Of a stretch of DNA of 64,000 bases, positions 41,741-49,675 are shown piece after piece. Under the pieces are notes generated by a model, which made no database searches, was not told where the DNA came from, and saw only the letters and a program-made list of their open reading frames with translations. Location: contig NZ_LT635545.1 of assembly GCF_900120125.1 (NCBI RefSeq), forward strand, positions 176,812-240,811, given 5' to 3'. The position numbers and the translations under genes were made by a program. Position 1 is the stretch's first letter. Each line of letters starts with the position of its first letter. This stretch comes from Gemella massiliensis (lineage in GTDB: Bacteria > Bacillota > Bacilli > Staphylococcales > Gemellaceae).

Positions 41741-42294
41741 TATTGATAGAAGATTCCTTTCTCATAAATTTTCTTTTATATTATATCATACTTGAAAAAG
41801 TTTTTCTACTAAGATGTGAATAATTATTTCTTATTTTTCTACTGAAAATATCTTGTAATTCCTGCTTTTAATTAAAAGTTTTTCTTATTAAATCAAAAAC
41901 GTTATTTCATGCAATTAACAAAGATAATTATACTAATTTTACACTCAATACATAGATATTTAATATATCTTAAAATAAATATTATTGTTCTATCTATATT
42001 TTAATTAAATTTCTTAAAATTAACTTATAAAAAAACACTGACATTATATTTGAATTTTCAAATAATACCTATAATTGTTAATTAAGAAAATTTGATTGTT
42101 ATCCCTTTTTCTATAAAAAAGTTAAGAAAACACTTACTACAAAGTAAAATCAACAATATTTACATAAATATCATTGATTTTAAAATATTATATTCTTTAT
42201 TATAGAAAGTTATAGCCTACTTATCACAAAAATCGTAATAATAAACCGAAACCAAAGTAATTATATAAATTGATTTTCTTCTTTTGATTATTTC
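41741..42294. other. 554-bp intergenic region
   Basis: This very AT-rich region lies between two minus-strand ABC operons. It holds the upstream promoter region of the 41740 gene and the hairpin at 42146-42181. I see no further gene. Confidence 0.55.
42146..42181 (-). terminator. Terminator of the GntR-controlled ABC operon
   Basis: AAAATCAA-type outer arms and an inner ATATTT/AAATAT stem make a 36-nt nested hairpin, 114 bp past the permease stop codon. Confidence 0.5.
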
Positions 42295-43695
42295 TTATAT
42301 TCTCAGTTTAATATTCATCAACTTCCATGTAATTATCGGAATTAATACTACTGATATTACTGTAATTATATACTTATTAACAAAGAATGCTAATCCTAAT
42401 ATAGCATACATTCCTGCTATTATTCCTAATACTCCGTACAAGTACAGTAATTTATCGATTATATTTATTGTGAAAAATTTTCCTTCACTTTCAATATTGT
42501 GTTTTTTGTAAACTTTACTCATTAATAAAGAAATTATAAACATTACCCCGAGCCATATTAATATATACTTCCATTCTACATAAGTTACATAATAAGCTAT
42601 CGGCACAGAATTTGGACTTATCACTATATGTTCGATTATTAACTTTTTACCTGCTACAACCAGCCAAATTATATAAAATATCATTATAGGATAGATATGC
42701 AGGGTAAGTAATGGAACATACATAGCTATAATGCTGATAATACTTCCGCAAAAGCTGGAACTTATTGCCCCTAAAATAACTATACCTAATCCTAAAATAA
42801 AGATCTTGCTATGGGCTGTAAAGGTATTTGTAATAGAATACAATTCCGATATAACGCTATTTTTCACTACTAAAACATTCGAAATACCCACCAACAAATA
42901 CGCTACCGCTACAATGATTATCGTAAGAATTAACTTTGCAAAATATATTTTTTCCTTCTTAAACGGTAAACTTGCTATAAATTTACCAAAATTAGTATGG
43001 TACTCAAATCCGAAAATAGTAACCACAATAACTAACATTAAAATAATGTACATTATATTTGTATTTTCGTTATGCAAAGTTTCTTTTACTTCTGTTTTAC
43101 TTTTCTCAAAATTTTCCAATACAAACATTTTTATTTTTATCGGATTATCCCCAAAATATTCCGGATAAATTTTTAACATTTCTATATTTTTACCTGTATT
43201 CTTGCCATTATTAGAACTTTTGGCTTTGAGTTCATTGTATTTTTTTAAATTATTTTTTTCTTCTTGGCTTAAATATTTAAAATATTGCTCTCTTTGTTTA
43301 ACAACATTTATATCGCCGGAACGATAAAAGTTCCTTTCACTTTGTTCTGAAATTCTTCCTAAATAAACGTCAACAGCAAATCTATTCTGCATTTCCGTTA
43401 GCTCTTTTTTTGACAATTTTCCATTGAAATTTTCAATATACTTTATTTTTTCAGTTGTTAGTTTATAACTGTTTTTTTCTTGCTCATCTACATTAATAAT
43501 TTTACTATTCTCTATTCTTTTATTATTACCGATATTTTTCTCAAACTCATAACCGGCAATATCATCTTTTAACTCTTTCATTCTGTTTGCTGTGGTTATT
43601 CCGGAAACAATAACAAATCCCGCTAACAATATTAAAATAAAAATAAAATATTTTTTTACATAAATTTGAATTATTTTAAAAATATCATTGAACAT
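42295..43695 (-). CDS. ABC transporter permease of a GntR-controlled system
   Basis: This 466-residue membrane protein has an N-terminal membrane helix (FILILLAGFVIVSGITTA). An extracytoplasmic domain of about 180 residues follows, then roughly seven further segments, for example TNIMYIILMLVIVVTIFGF. The cytoplasmic loop YHTNFGKFIASLPFKKEKIYFAK is characteristic of YtrC/ABC-2-like permeases. It is 2 bp after the ATPase gene. Systems of this type in B. subtilis (ytrABCDEF) respond to cell-wall antibiotics, and the role here is inferred by analogy only. Confidence 0.85.
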   Translation of the reverse strand: MFNDIFKIIQIYVKKYFIFILILLAGFVIVSGITTANRMKELKDDIAGYEFEKNIGNNKRIENSKIINVDEQEKNSYKLTTEKIKYIENFNGKLSKKELTEMQNRFAVDVYLGRISEQSERNFYRSGDINVVKQREQYFKYLSQEEKNNLKKYNELKAKSSNNGKNTGKNIEMLKIYPEYFGDNPIKIKMFVLENFEKSKTEVKETLHNENTNIMYIILMLVIVVTIFGFEYHTNFGKFIASLPFKKEKIYFAKLILTIIIVAVAYLLVGISNVLVVKNSVISELYSITNTFTAHSKIFILGLGIVILGAISSSFCGSIISIIAMYVPLLTLHIYPIMIFYIIWLVVAGKKLIIEHIVISPNSVPIAYYVTYVEWKYILIWLGVMFIISLLMSKVYKKHNIESEGKFFTINIIDKLLYLYGVLGIIAGMYAILGLAFFVNKYIITVISVVLIPIITWKLMNIKLRI

Positions 43696-43697
43696 AA

Positions 43698-44546
43698 TTA
43701 TCTTCCCTCCCTATTTCGTAATATAAATATATCCTCAAGCGTAGCCGGTAACTTATCGTACTGTAAAGTTCCACTGTCTTTAATTAGCTTATCATTATCG
43801 CCATAAGTTATAACTGTATAAACTCTACCGATATTACTTATAACGGCTATGTTCTCATTTTGGAGTATACTTTGTGGAATTTCTTCTTTATAAACCAGTT
43901 GATATTTTATATAATCGGTTGGATTAACCTCTTTCGTTAAATAATCTTTATTATCTAAATAAATAATTTTGTTACTGATATTTTCAACATATGCCAACTG
44001 ATGACTGCTTATCAAAATCCCCACACCATTTTCTTGAGCTTCTATGATATAATCAATAATTAAATTAATATTTAAAACATCTATACCGTCAAACGGCTCG
44101 TCTAACAATACAAAACAAGTTTTACAAGAAAAGCTCAAAATAACAGATAAAATAGCCCTTTGACCTTTAGATAATTCAGAAACCTTTGTACTTAAATCTA
44201 TCTTGTTTTTCTCAATCTCCGCTATAAAATATTCTTTAGAAAATTTCGGATATGAAAGTTCATAGTAGCGTATTATATTTTTTATTTTCTCATTTTCAAA
44301 ATAGTTAAATTTGTCAGGACTATAAATTATTTCATTTTTTATATCCTGCAAATCAGTTTCATCTATAAACATCTCTCCTTCTTTCAAATCATAGATACCC
44401 GCAATCAACTTGAAAAGTGTAGTTTTGCCACTGCCATTTCTCCCTATAACAGCAACAACTTCAGAATTTTCAACCGAAAAGCTAATATTGGATAACACTT
44501 TCTTTTTACCAAAATTTTTACTCAAATTTTTTATTTTCAGTTTCAT
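43698..44546 (-). CDS. ABC transporter ATPase of the GntR-controlled operon
   Basis: This 282-residue ATPase has Walker A VIGRNGSGKTTLFKL, signature SELSKGQRAILSVIL, Walker B CFVLLDEPFDGID and the H-loop SSHQLAYV. Its ATG is inside the 3' end of a 50-codon frame, and its ribosome binding site (AAGGGGTG) is part of that gene, indicating coupled translation. The paired permease follows directly. The family resembles YtrB/YtrE and BcrA-like ATPases. The transported compound is unknown. Confidence 0.9.
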   Translation of the reverse strand: MKLKIKNLSKNFGKKKVLSNISFSVENSEVVAVIGRNGSGKTTLFKLIAGIYDLKEGEMFIDETDLQDIKNEIIYSPDKFNYFENEKIKNIIRYYELSYPKFSKEYFIAEIEKNKIDLSTKVSELSKGQRAILSVILSFSCKTCFVLLDEPFDGIDVLNINLIIDYIIEAQENGVGILISSHQLAYVENISNKIIYLDNKDYLTKEVNPTDYIKYQLVYKEEIPQSILQNENIAVISNIGRVYTVITYGDNDKLIKDSGTLQYDKLPATLEDIFILRNREGR

Positions 44547-44670
44547 TTTTATTCACCCCTTCGTAAAATTGCTCTACTCTTTCAAAAAGTTTTTCTTTTG
44601 ATAATTCCAATAATTTCCACTCTACTAAAATTATTTTTAAAACATTATTAAAGTTTACATTTTTATCCAT
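44518..44670 (-). CDS. Small 50-residue protein between the GntR regulator and the ABC ATPase
   Basis: The frame reads MDKNVNFNNVLKIILVEWKL and ends in ENKKFE. It is preceded by AGGGGATATT directly before its ATG, one of the better ribosome binding sites in the operon. It lies 13 bp after the gntR stop codon and overlaps the ATPase start by 29 bp. The sequence predicts an amphipathic helical protein without a membrane segment. I recognise no family. Its tight spacing and site argue for a translated product, or at least a translational-coupling frame. Confidence 0.6.
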   Translation of the reverse strand: MDKNVNFNNVLKIILVEWKLLELSKEKLFERVEQFYEGVNKNETENKKFE

Positions 44671-44683
44671 AATATCCCCTGCC

Positions 44684-45046
44684 TTATTCTTCAAACATAT
44701 CGCTAATTTTTTTTAGTAATTCTTCTTTAGTTATCCCTAAAACTTTTGCTTCTCTTACTAAATCTTCAATCAATGTGTCAATTAACTTATAGTTTGGTTT
44801 TATATTATCAAAATTATTTGTTATAAATGTTCCTTTCCCTACTATTGTTGTAATTATCTTCTCATTTTCCAACTGTTGATAAGCCTTCTGAATGGTACTT
44901 ATATTGACTTTTTTTATTTTTGCAAACTCTCTAACCGAAGGCATCTTATCATTTTCCTTAAGCATTCCTTTCGCTATTAACCCTTTTGTTTCGTCAACTA
45001 TTTGCTTATAAAGCGGTTTGTTAGAAAAGCTACCATTACTAAACAT
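44684..45046 (-). CDS. GntR family transcriptional regulator, YtrA subfamily
   Basis: The start is placed at MFSNGSFSNKPLY because GGTGGG lies five bases upstream; the longer frame runs back through the operator repeats. The 120 residues are typical of YtrA-type regulators. A winged HTH (KMPSVREFAKIKKVNISTIQ, then KAYQQLENEKIITTIVGKGT) is followed by a short C-terminal dimerisation helix. It is the first gene of the ABC operon and most likely represses that operon and itself by binding two identical operators just upstream. Induction by cell-wall-active compounds is a guess from family knowledge. Confidence 0.9.
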   Translation of the reverse strand: MFSNGSFSNKPLYKQIVDETKGLIAKGMLKENDKMPSVREFAKIKKVNISTIQKAYQQLENEKIITTIVGKGTFITNNFDNIKPNYKLIDTLIEDLVREAKVLGITKEELLKKISDMFEE

Positions 45047-45063
45047 AAAATCCCACCTTTCAT

Positions 45064-45088
45064 AGTGTACCATAAATAGCCATACACT
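45064..45088. promoter_or_regulatory. Operator copy 1 for the YtrA-type regulator
   Basis: This 25-bp element has the form AGTGTA-N13-TACACT and lies between the promoter and the start codon of the regulator gene. A second identical copy is 12 bp away. Confidence 0.8.
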
Positions 45089-45100
45089 TATTTCATTTTT

Positions 45101-45125
45101 AGTGTACCATAAATAGCCATACACT
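45101..45125. promoter_or_regulatory. Operator copy 2, overlapping the promoter
   Basis: This is identical in 25 bp to copy 1, with the same AGTGTA-N13-TACACT dyad. Its right arm supplies the probable -10 box TACACT and its left arm touches the -35, so binding would block RNA polymerase. Confidence 0.85.
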
Positions 45126-45129
45126 TCAA
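45101..45129 (-). promoter_or_regulatory. Promoter of the GntR-ABC operon
   Basis: On the minus strand TTGAAG and TACACT are 17 bp apart, with the operator covering both boxes. Confidence 0.6.
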
Positions 45130-45193
45130 GTGAAAATATATTTTTTATTCTATTTTTTAATTAAATTATTTTTATACAATGTATAACACAAAA

Positions 45194-45217
45194 GAGCCGT
45201 AGATTATTCTACGACTC
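45194..45217 (-). terminator. Terminator of the DUF1904 gene
   Basis: GAGCCGTAG and CTACGACTC pair with one G-U around a 6-nt loop, followed by TTTT on the minus strand. Confidence 0.8.
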
Positions 45218-45233
45218 CAAAGTCTTTTAAAAT

Positions 45234-45551
45234 TTATTTAACAAAATCAAATTCTTTTTTTAAATCAATATCATTAAAGGAAACCATAACTCTATCATAA
45301 TTTAATGGTTTAATCAGATTATTAACAGCTTGTGCAACCTTTTCACAAACTTCAATCGGGCGTGCTACCCAACTTATTTCAATTCTAACACGACTTAATT
45401 CTTCACCATCACTAATTGCTACAGTTTCAACTAAATCCAATGTGAAAGCTTCACGCGGTCTTTCTATAATATTAGAAATTGTATCAAACAACTCCCCGCT
45501 AATTTTTTTTAAATCATCTTTTTTTATCCCTTTTGCTACTATTCTCGGCAT
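45234..45551 (-). CDS. DUF1904 family protein
   Basis: The start is set at MPRIVAKG, with GGGAGG eight bases upstream, giving 105 residues. The sequence fits DUF1904, small tautomerase-fold-like proteins: VAKGIKKDDLKKISGELFDT, an ERPREAFTLDLVET strand and EISWVARPIEVCEKVAQAVN. Pro at position 2 recalls the catalytic proline of tautomerases, but activity has not been established for the family. It appears monocistronic, between the GntR operon and the VanZ-like gene. Confidence 0.82.
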   Translation of the reverse strand: MPRIVAKGIKKDDLKKISGELFDTISNIIERPREAFTLDLVETVAISDGEELSRVRIEISWVARPIEVCEKVAQAVNNLIKPLNYDRVMVSFNDIDLKKEFDFVK

Positions 45552-45985
45552 AAAATTACCTCCCGTTTGCATTCGTTTTCTTTAATTATATCATATCTGT
45601 ATAAAATAAAAAAGATAGAAAATATCTCCTAATTTTAGAATTGTCTTACTTTTACTAAATTATCTACTGCATGCTATTTAATATTTTATTGTATAATTAT
45701 TTATTTTAATTTTTTCTGCGGTATATTTCATTATAAATATTAACATAAAACTAAACAAAAAAATTCTTTATAATTCTTTCTCAATTAATTATACAAAAAA
45801 AATAAATTTTCGATATTTATTCACAATTTATTTTACACTAAGACGCTTTCTTATTAAATTTTATATCAAATTATACAATTCTTATTTTTTTAAAATTTTC
45901 ACCTCATTTTAATATCATTTTTTCTATAAATATGTTATTATTAAAGATATAAAGATAACTATAATATTATAAAGGGGAAATTTTT
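45552..45985. other. 434-bp AT-rich gap upstream of the VanZ-like gene
   Basis: No gene or clear structure is seen. The end contains TATAATATTATAAAGGGG, with a possible -10 and the ribosome binding site of the VanZ-like gene. Confidence 0.5.
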
Positions 45986-46393
45986 ATTAAATTTTTATAC
46001 AAAAAATACCTTTCTCTAAGTTTTTTAATTATAATCTGTATTATTATATTTTTATTTTCGCACCAAGCGGGTTATGAATCTTCAAAAATTTCCGATAACT
46101 TCTTTATTAGAAAACTTGGACATTTTAGCGAATATTTTATTTTAGGTTTTTCAGCATTTAATTATTTTACCAACATATTTTCAAAAAATCTAAATAAAAT
46201 AAATATTTCAAAAATAGCTTTTACAGGCTTTTCTTTCTCAGTTCTTTATGCTATAAGCGATGAATTTCATCAAATTTTTATTGCTGATAGAGATGGAAAT
46301 ATAAAAGACGTTTTTATCGATAGCTTAGGAGTTTTTATCGGTATTAGTCTGGCTATTTTAATTTTTCGCTTTTGTTTCCGTAAAGAAAGTTAA
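45986..46393 (+). CDS. VanZ family membrane protein with a probable ATT start codon
   Basis: A 136-codon open frame has no ATG, GTG or TTG usable as a start, which is why automatic callers would miss it. AAGGGG stands eight bases before ATT AAA TTT, the best start. The 135-residue product has the VanZ core: LIIICIIIFLFSHQAG, IRKLGHFSEYFILGFSA, VLYAISDEFHQIFI and DGNIKDVFIDSLGVFIG, with three or four membrane segments. VanZ proteins affect resistance to teicoplanin-like or other surface-active compounds in some species, though most homologues have no known role. Sequencing error or a lost Met codon are alternatives. The response regulator gene follows 87 bp later. Confidence 0.82.
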   Translation: MKFLYKKYLSLSFLIIICIIIFLFSHQAGYESSKISDNFFIRKLGHFSEYFILGFSAFNYFTNIFSKNLNKINISKIAFTGFSFSVLYAISDEFHQIFIADRDGNIKDVFIDSLGVFIGISLAILIFRFCFRKES

Positions 46394-46480
46394 AAATATT
46401 TCATTTTTTAGTTGTATTTTTCAGCCAAAAGTTATAAAATAGTTATCTAGGAGTATAAAAATAAAAAAGGAGGAGTTCTA

Positions 46481-47155
46481 ATGCTTAAAGCACTTATTAT
46501 AGAAGATGATAAATTTTTAGCAGCACGATTAAAGACTGCTATTTCAGAAAAATTTGATGCTGATGTATGTTATAACGGAATTGATGCTATCACTCTAATC
46601 GACAATAATTCTTACGATTTTATTATTGCTGATAGTATTTTACCCGGAAAAGGTGGTATTGATATATTAGATTACTCAAGAGAAACGAAAGAAGAAAGAA
46701 TTCCTACTATTATTCTTTCCGTTACAGAATCTACAGATGAAAAATCCAGAGTGATGAAACATAGAATTACAGAATATCTACCTCGCTACTGTGAAGCTTC
46801 TTTAATAAATTCTACCATGGCTAACCTTCTGCAACGTGGAAGTAATCTCCAAGCAGAAAATAAAATCACGTATAAAAATCTTACACTTGATTTAAAAAAT
46901 GAACTTGTTAAAACAGAAGAAATTACTTTAAATACAATTAAAGGCAAATATCTTGAACTTCTTTCTTTCTTTGTTATTAATAATAATATTGTTTTAGAAA
47001 AGGAAGAAATTTTTGATCGTGTTTGGGGAGTTGATTCTGAAACCACTATTAACGCTATTGAGGTTTATATCTCCGGACTTAGAAAAGAACTTCGTAAGAT
47101 TGGTTTTGACAAAAACTTACGTACTGTTCGTGGAGTTGGTTATACTTTTGAATAA
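46481..47155 (+). CDS. OmpR-family response regulator, orphan
   Basis: The 224-residue protein has an N-terminal receiver domain (acidic pair in IIEDDKFLAAR, putative phosphoacceptor Asp51 in IIADSILPGKGG, Ser80). In place of the conserved Lys it has Arg102 (EYLPRYCEA), which usually implies altered or absent phosphorylation control. The C-terminal winged HTH contains LSFFVINNNIVLEKEEIFDR and LRTVRGVGYTFE. GGAGG precedes the ATG. No histidine kinase is adjacent and only a UPF0223 gene follows. It may sense without phosphorylation, or pair with a distant kinase. Confidence 0.87.
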   Translation: MLKALIIEDDKFLAARLKTAISEKFDADVCYNGIDAITLIDNNSYDFIIADSILPGKGGIDILDYSRETKEERIPTIILSVTESTDEKSRVMKHRITEYLPRYCEASLINSTMANLLQRGSNLQAENKITYKNLTLDLKNELVKTEEITLNTIKGKYLELLSFFVINNNIVLEKEEIFDRVWGVDSETTINAIEVYISGLRKELRKIGFDKNLRTVRGVGYTFE

Positions 47156-47166
47156 TAGAGGTATCT

Positions 47167-47439
47167 ATGGAATTTAATTATCCGATAAATTACTCATTAT
47201 ATACCCCGAAAGAAGTCGGTATTATAATTCAATTTCTTGATATTGTTGAACTTTGTTACACAAAAGGTGTCGAACTTAATGAGTATAAAAAACATTACAA
47301 GGCATTCAAGCAAATTGTAAAAGCTAAATCTGAAGAAAATAATTTATATAAAGATTTCAAAAATATAACCAGTTTTGACGGGTATCTTACTACAAAAGCG
47401 ATGAAAAACGAAAACAAAATTATATTGATAAAATCATAA
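47167..47439 (+). CDS. UPF0223 family protein (YktA-like)
   Basis: This 90-residue protein matches UPF0223: MEFNYPINYSLYTPKEVGII at the start, the helical FLDIVELCYTKGVELNEYKK and a C-terminal KNITSFDGYLTTKAM. The family is widespread in Bacilli and its function is unknown. It starts 11 bp after the response regulator, so the two are probably co-transcribed. The tail overlaps a terminator stem. Confidence 0.85.
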   Translation: MEFNYPINYSLYTPKEVGIIIQFLDIVELCYTKGVELNEYKKHYKAFKQIVKAKSEENNLYKDFKNITSFDGYLTTKAMKNENKIILIKS

Positions 47440-47456
47440 GTGTTATCAATATAATT
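47418..47456 (+). terminator. Terminator overlapping the end of the YktA gene
   Basis: AATTATATTGATAA pairs perfectly (14 bp) with TTATCAATATAATT over an 11-nt loop, followed by TTTGTTTT. The 5' arm lies within the coding sequence. Confidence 0.85.
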
Positions 47457-47473
47457 TTGTTTTAAAATATATA

Positions 47474-47531
47474 GAGGGTGCGACTAAACAAAGTTTGTTT
47501 CTAATGAACTCACGATTTTTAAGTCGCTCCT
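47474..47531. repeat. Dispersed intergenic hairpin, copy C
   Basis: AGGGTGCGACT-type and AAGTCGCTCCT arms pair around a 36-nt region. It shares arms with the hairpins at 15913 and 48883. It lies between the convergent YktA and methyltransferase genes, where it can act as a two-way terminator. Confidence 0.75.
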
Positions 47532-47554
47532 ATTTTTATTTGTATTTTAGAAAT

Positions 47555-48304
47555 TTACTTATCTAATTCTATAACTCCATAGTGAAATTTCGAATTTTTT
47601 CTCACAATTCTTTTAAAACCGAATTTTTCAAAAATATCATCACGAAAATGTGCTTTTACCACAATTTTTTTACTTGCTACCCTTTTCGCTTCTACTAGCA
47701 ACTCTTCACTCAAACTATCCCTACTTGCTATTTTTTCTATCCCTTGTAGATTATTGGATTCCATAATTGAATTTATAAACATCGGGTCAAAATAAACCAC
47801 ATCAAAACTATTATCAGTACAATTCTTTAAATATTCAAGGTTATCGGACAAAATTGTTTCAATATTCCTTAATGCTTTTATTAACATTTTATTATCAGAA
47901 ATATAATTTTTTAAACCTTTACTTACAATTAAATGGATAATTTCACTTTTTTCAACAGCCACTACTTTATGACCATAATAGCTGATTACAATACTATCAC
48001 TTGCTAATCCCATTGTCGCATCAAGTACTCTCTGATTTTCTGCATTGATTATTTCAATTAACGGTTCATTGTCGTTATTTTTAATTCTAAGAAAAGCCGT
48101 ATCCGGATGGAAAAAGAATTCATTTTCTTCATTATAATATACTAATTTATCCTTATAAACGACAACTACTTCCTTATATTTTCTTAAAATATCCTTTACA
48201 GTTTGTTTTTTTCTTTCAATGTAATCAAACTTTTTTTGATGCGCAATTTCTTTTGCTCTTTCTATTAATTTGTCATTAGTTCTAACGCTTGTAGTAATTT
48301 TCAT
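47555..48304 (-). CDS. Class I SAM-dependent methyltransferase (YpiP/RsmJ-like)
   Basis: This 249-residue protein has an N-terminal region KITTSVRTNDKLIERAKEIA followed by a Rossmann methyltransferase core. The SAM motif is VLDATMGLASDSIVISYYG, and the catalytic-type DPM motif is DVVYFDPMFINS. The DPM motif recalls RsmJ, an N2-guanine 16S rRNA methyltransferase, but the protein is closer in shape to YpiP. Substrate is not established. The gene overlaps the end of the cyclo-ligase gene by 23 bp, so the pair is translationally coupled. Confidence 0.85.
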   Translation of the reverse strand: MKITTSVRTNDKLIERAKEIAHQKKFDYIERKKQTVKDILRKYKEVVVVYKDKLVYYNEENEFFFHPDTAFLRIKNNDNEPLIEIINAENQRVLDATMGLASDSIVISYYGHKVVAVEKSEIIHLIVSKGLKNYISDNKMLIKALRNIETILSDNLEYLKNCTDNSFDVVYFDPMFINSIMESNNLQGIEKIASRDSLSEELLVEAKRVASKKIVVKAHFRDDIFEKFGFKRIVRKNSKFHYGVIELDK

Positions 48305-48848
48305 TTATTACCCTAACCTTTTTTTCAGTAATAACAAAATCAACCGCAATATCATGAGATTCTATCGGAAGATTTTCCTGTAATATTTTTTCATAAGAAA
48401 CACCAATCATAAGTTTAGGTGCTGTTTTCGATAGATATTTATCATAATAACCTTTTCCATACCCTATACGATAACCTTTTTTATCATATACAACACTAGG
48501 AACAATAGCAATATCCATTTCTCCCATATAATTATCCGTATTAGTCGGTTCTAATATACCGAATGCCCCTTTTTTTCTAAGTTCCTCCCATTTATGTAAG
48601 GGGATAATCAGCATTTCTTCGCCTGAAATTTTTGGCACAAATATTTTTTTTTCATTAAGATATTTCTTTATAAATTGTTCAGTTGCAACTTCACTTCCAA
48701 AAGAAACATAGATAAATATTTTATTTAAGTTTTTAAATTCTTTTAATTTCTCTATTTGTTTAAATATTTTTTCACTTGCCAATTTTCTATAACTTTCGGC
48801 AAGATTATCACGTTCAGAAATAAATTTTTTTCTAGTCTTTTCCTTCAC
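48282..48848 (-). CDS. 5-formyltetrahydrofolate cyclo-ligase
   Basis: The enzyme uses ATP to turn 5-formyl-THF into 5,10-methenyl-THF, returning stored folate to one-carbon metabolism. The 188 residues start at GTG with GAGGTGG upstream. Signature parts are KIFIYVSFGSEVAT, LHKWEELRKKGAFGILEPTN, IAIVPSVVYDKKGYRIGYGKGYYDKYL, read in two parts around the glycine-rich GYGKGYYD, and an ISYE-type C-terminal region. It precedes the methyltransferase gene in one transcript. Confidence 0.93.
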   Translation of the reverse strand: MKEKTRKKFISERDNLAESYRKLASEKIFKQIEKLKEFKNLNKIFIYVSFGSEVATEQFIKKYLNEKKIFVPKISGEEMLIIPLHKWEELRKKGAFGILEPTNTDNYMGEMDIAIVPSVVYDKKGYRIGYGKGYYDKYLSKTAPKLMIGVSYEKILQENLPIESHDIAVDFVITEKKVRVINENYYKR

Positions 48849-48882
48849 TAACTACCACCTCACTATTATTTGCCCTAAAAAA

Positions 48883-48935
48883 AGGGGACTTAAAAAATCA
48901 TGATTTCTAAAAATGAGATTTTAATAAGTCACCCT
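48883..48935. repeat. Dispersed intergenic hairpin, copy D
   Basis: Arms AGGGGACTTA and TAAGTCACCCT with an inner AAAATC/GATTTT stem form a hairpin very similar to the one at 15913. It lies downstream of the RDD protein gene, in the position of its terminator. Confidence 0.75.
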
Positions 48936-49037
48936 GCAAGGTCTACTAGATATAAAAGATCTTACAAAGCGAATTTTTACAAATAAACTACCTCATATAA
49001 ATTAAATATACCCTTTTTAATTTTAAGGCAATCATTT

Positions 49038-49667
49038 TTATCTAATATTCAACTGTTCTATTTTTTTATTCATATGAGTTCTTAATTTCATAAAATCTTC
49101 TTTTATTACAACAGTATCTGCAATATAATCATGCAAACCCATTTTTTTACTATTAAAAGCAACTACTAAATAAGGTAAACTGAACAATGCCATATTTAGT
49201 AATCTTCCAACAATTTCTCTGTATAAAACATCAATTAATGTTAATTTTTTTGGAGAAATTGCCGCTACTTTTAATCCCATTATTATTTTTCCAAGTGTTT
49301 GATTTATTGAATAAGTCATAATCACAAAATAGAAAAGCATAACAAAGATATAAGTTAGCGAACTTTCTCCAAGTAACGGTATGTTCATCGTGATATTTAA
49401 CTTATTGAAAGTTAATGTATTGAAAAGTCCTGTTATTGCATAAGTAACAGCTATATCAATTATATAAGCGATTAATCTTATCCAAAAACCTGCATAAAAA
49501 TGTTTTGATATTTCTCTATAATCTTCTAATGTTGTCGGCAAGATAAAATCTTCTATATTTTCTTTTGTTATTTTGGTTTCTTCCGTCATATTTTCCGTTT
49601 TTAGCTCTTCTTTATCATTTTCAGTTATGAAATTTTCTCTATCCAAGTTTTGTTGTTTATTTTCCAT
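49038..49667 (-). CDS. RDD family membrane protein
   Basis: This 209-residue protein has an acidic cytoplasmic N-terminal segment (about 1-65) and an RDD domain. AGFWIRLIAYIIDIAVTYAI gives the Arg and Asp that name the family, and GLKVAAISPKKLTLIDVLYREIVG the loop after the second membrane segment. Three or four membrane helices are present. It starts 8 bp after sppA and is co-transcribed with it, as is the similar sppA-yteJ pair of B. subtilis. A role in modulating SppA is possible from that synteny. Confidence 0.87.
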   Translation of the reverse strand: MENKQQNLDRENFITENDKEELKTENMTEETKITKENIEDFILPTTLEDYREISKHFYAGFWIRLIAYIIDIAVTYAITGLFNTLTFNKLNITMNIPLLGESSLTYIFVMLFYFVIMTYSINQTLGKIIMGLKVAAISPKKLTLIDVLYREIVGRLLNMALFSLPYLVVAFNSKKMGLHDYIADTVVIKEDFMKLRTHMNKKIEQLNIR

Positions 49668-49675
49668 GTTATCAC

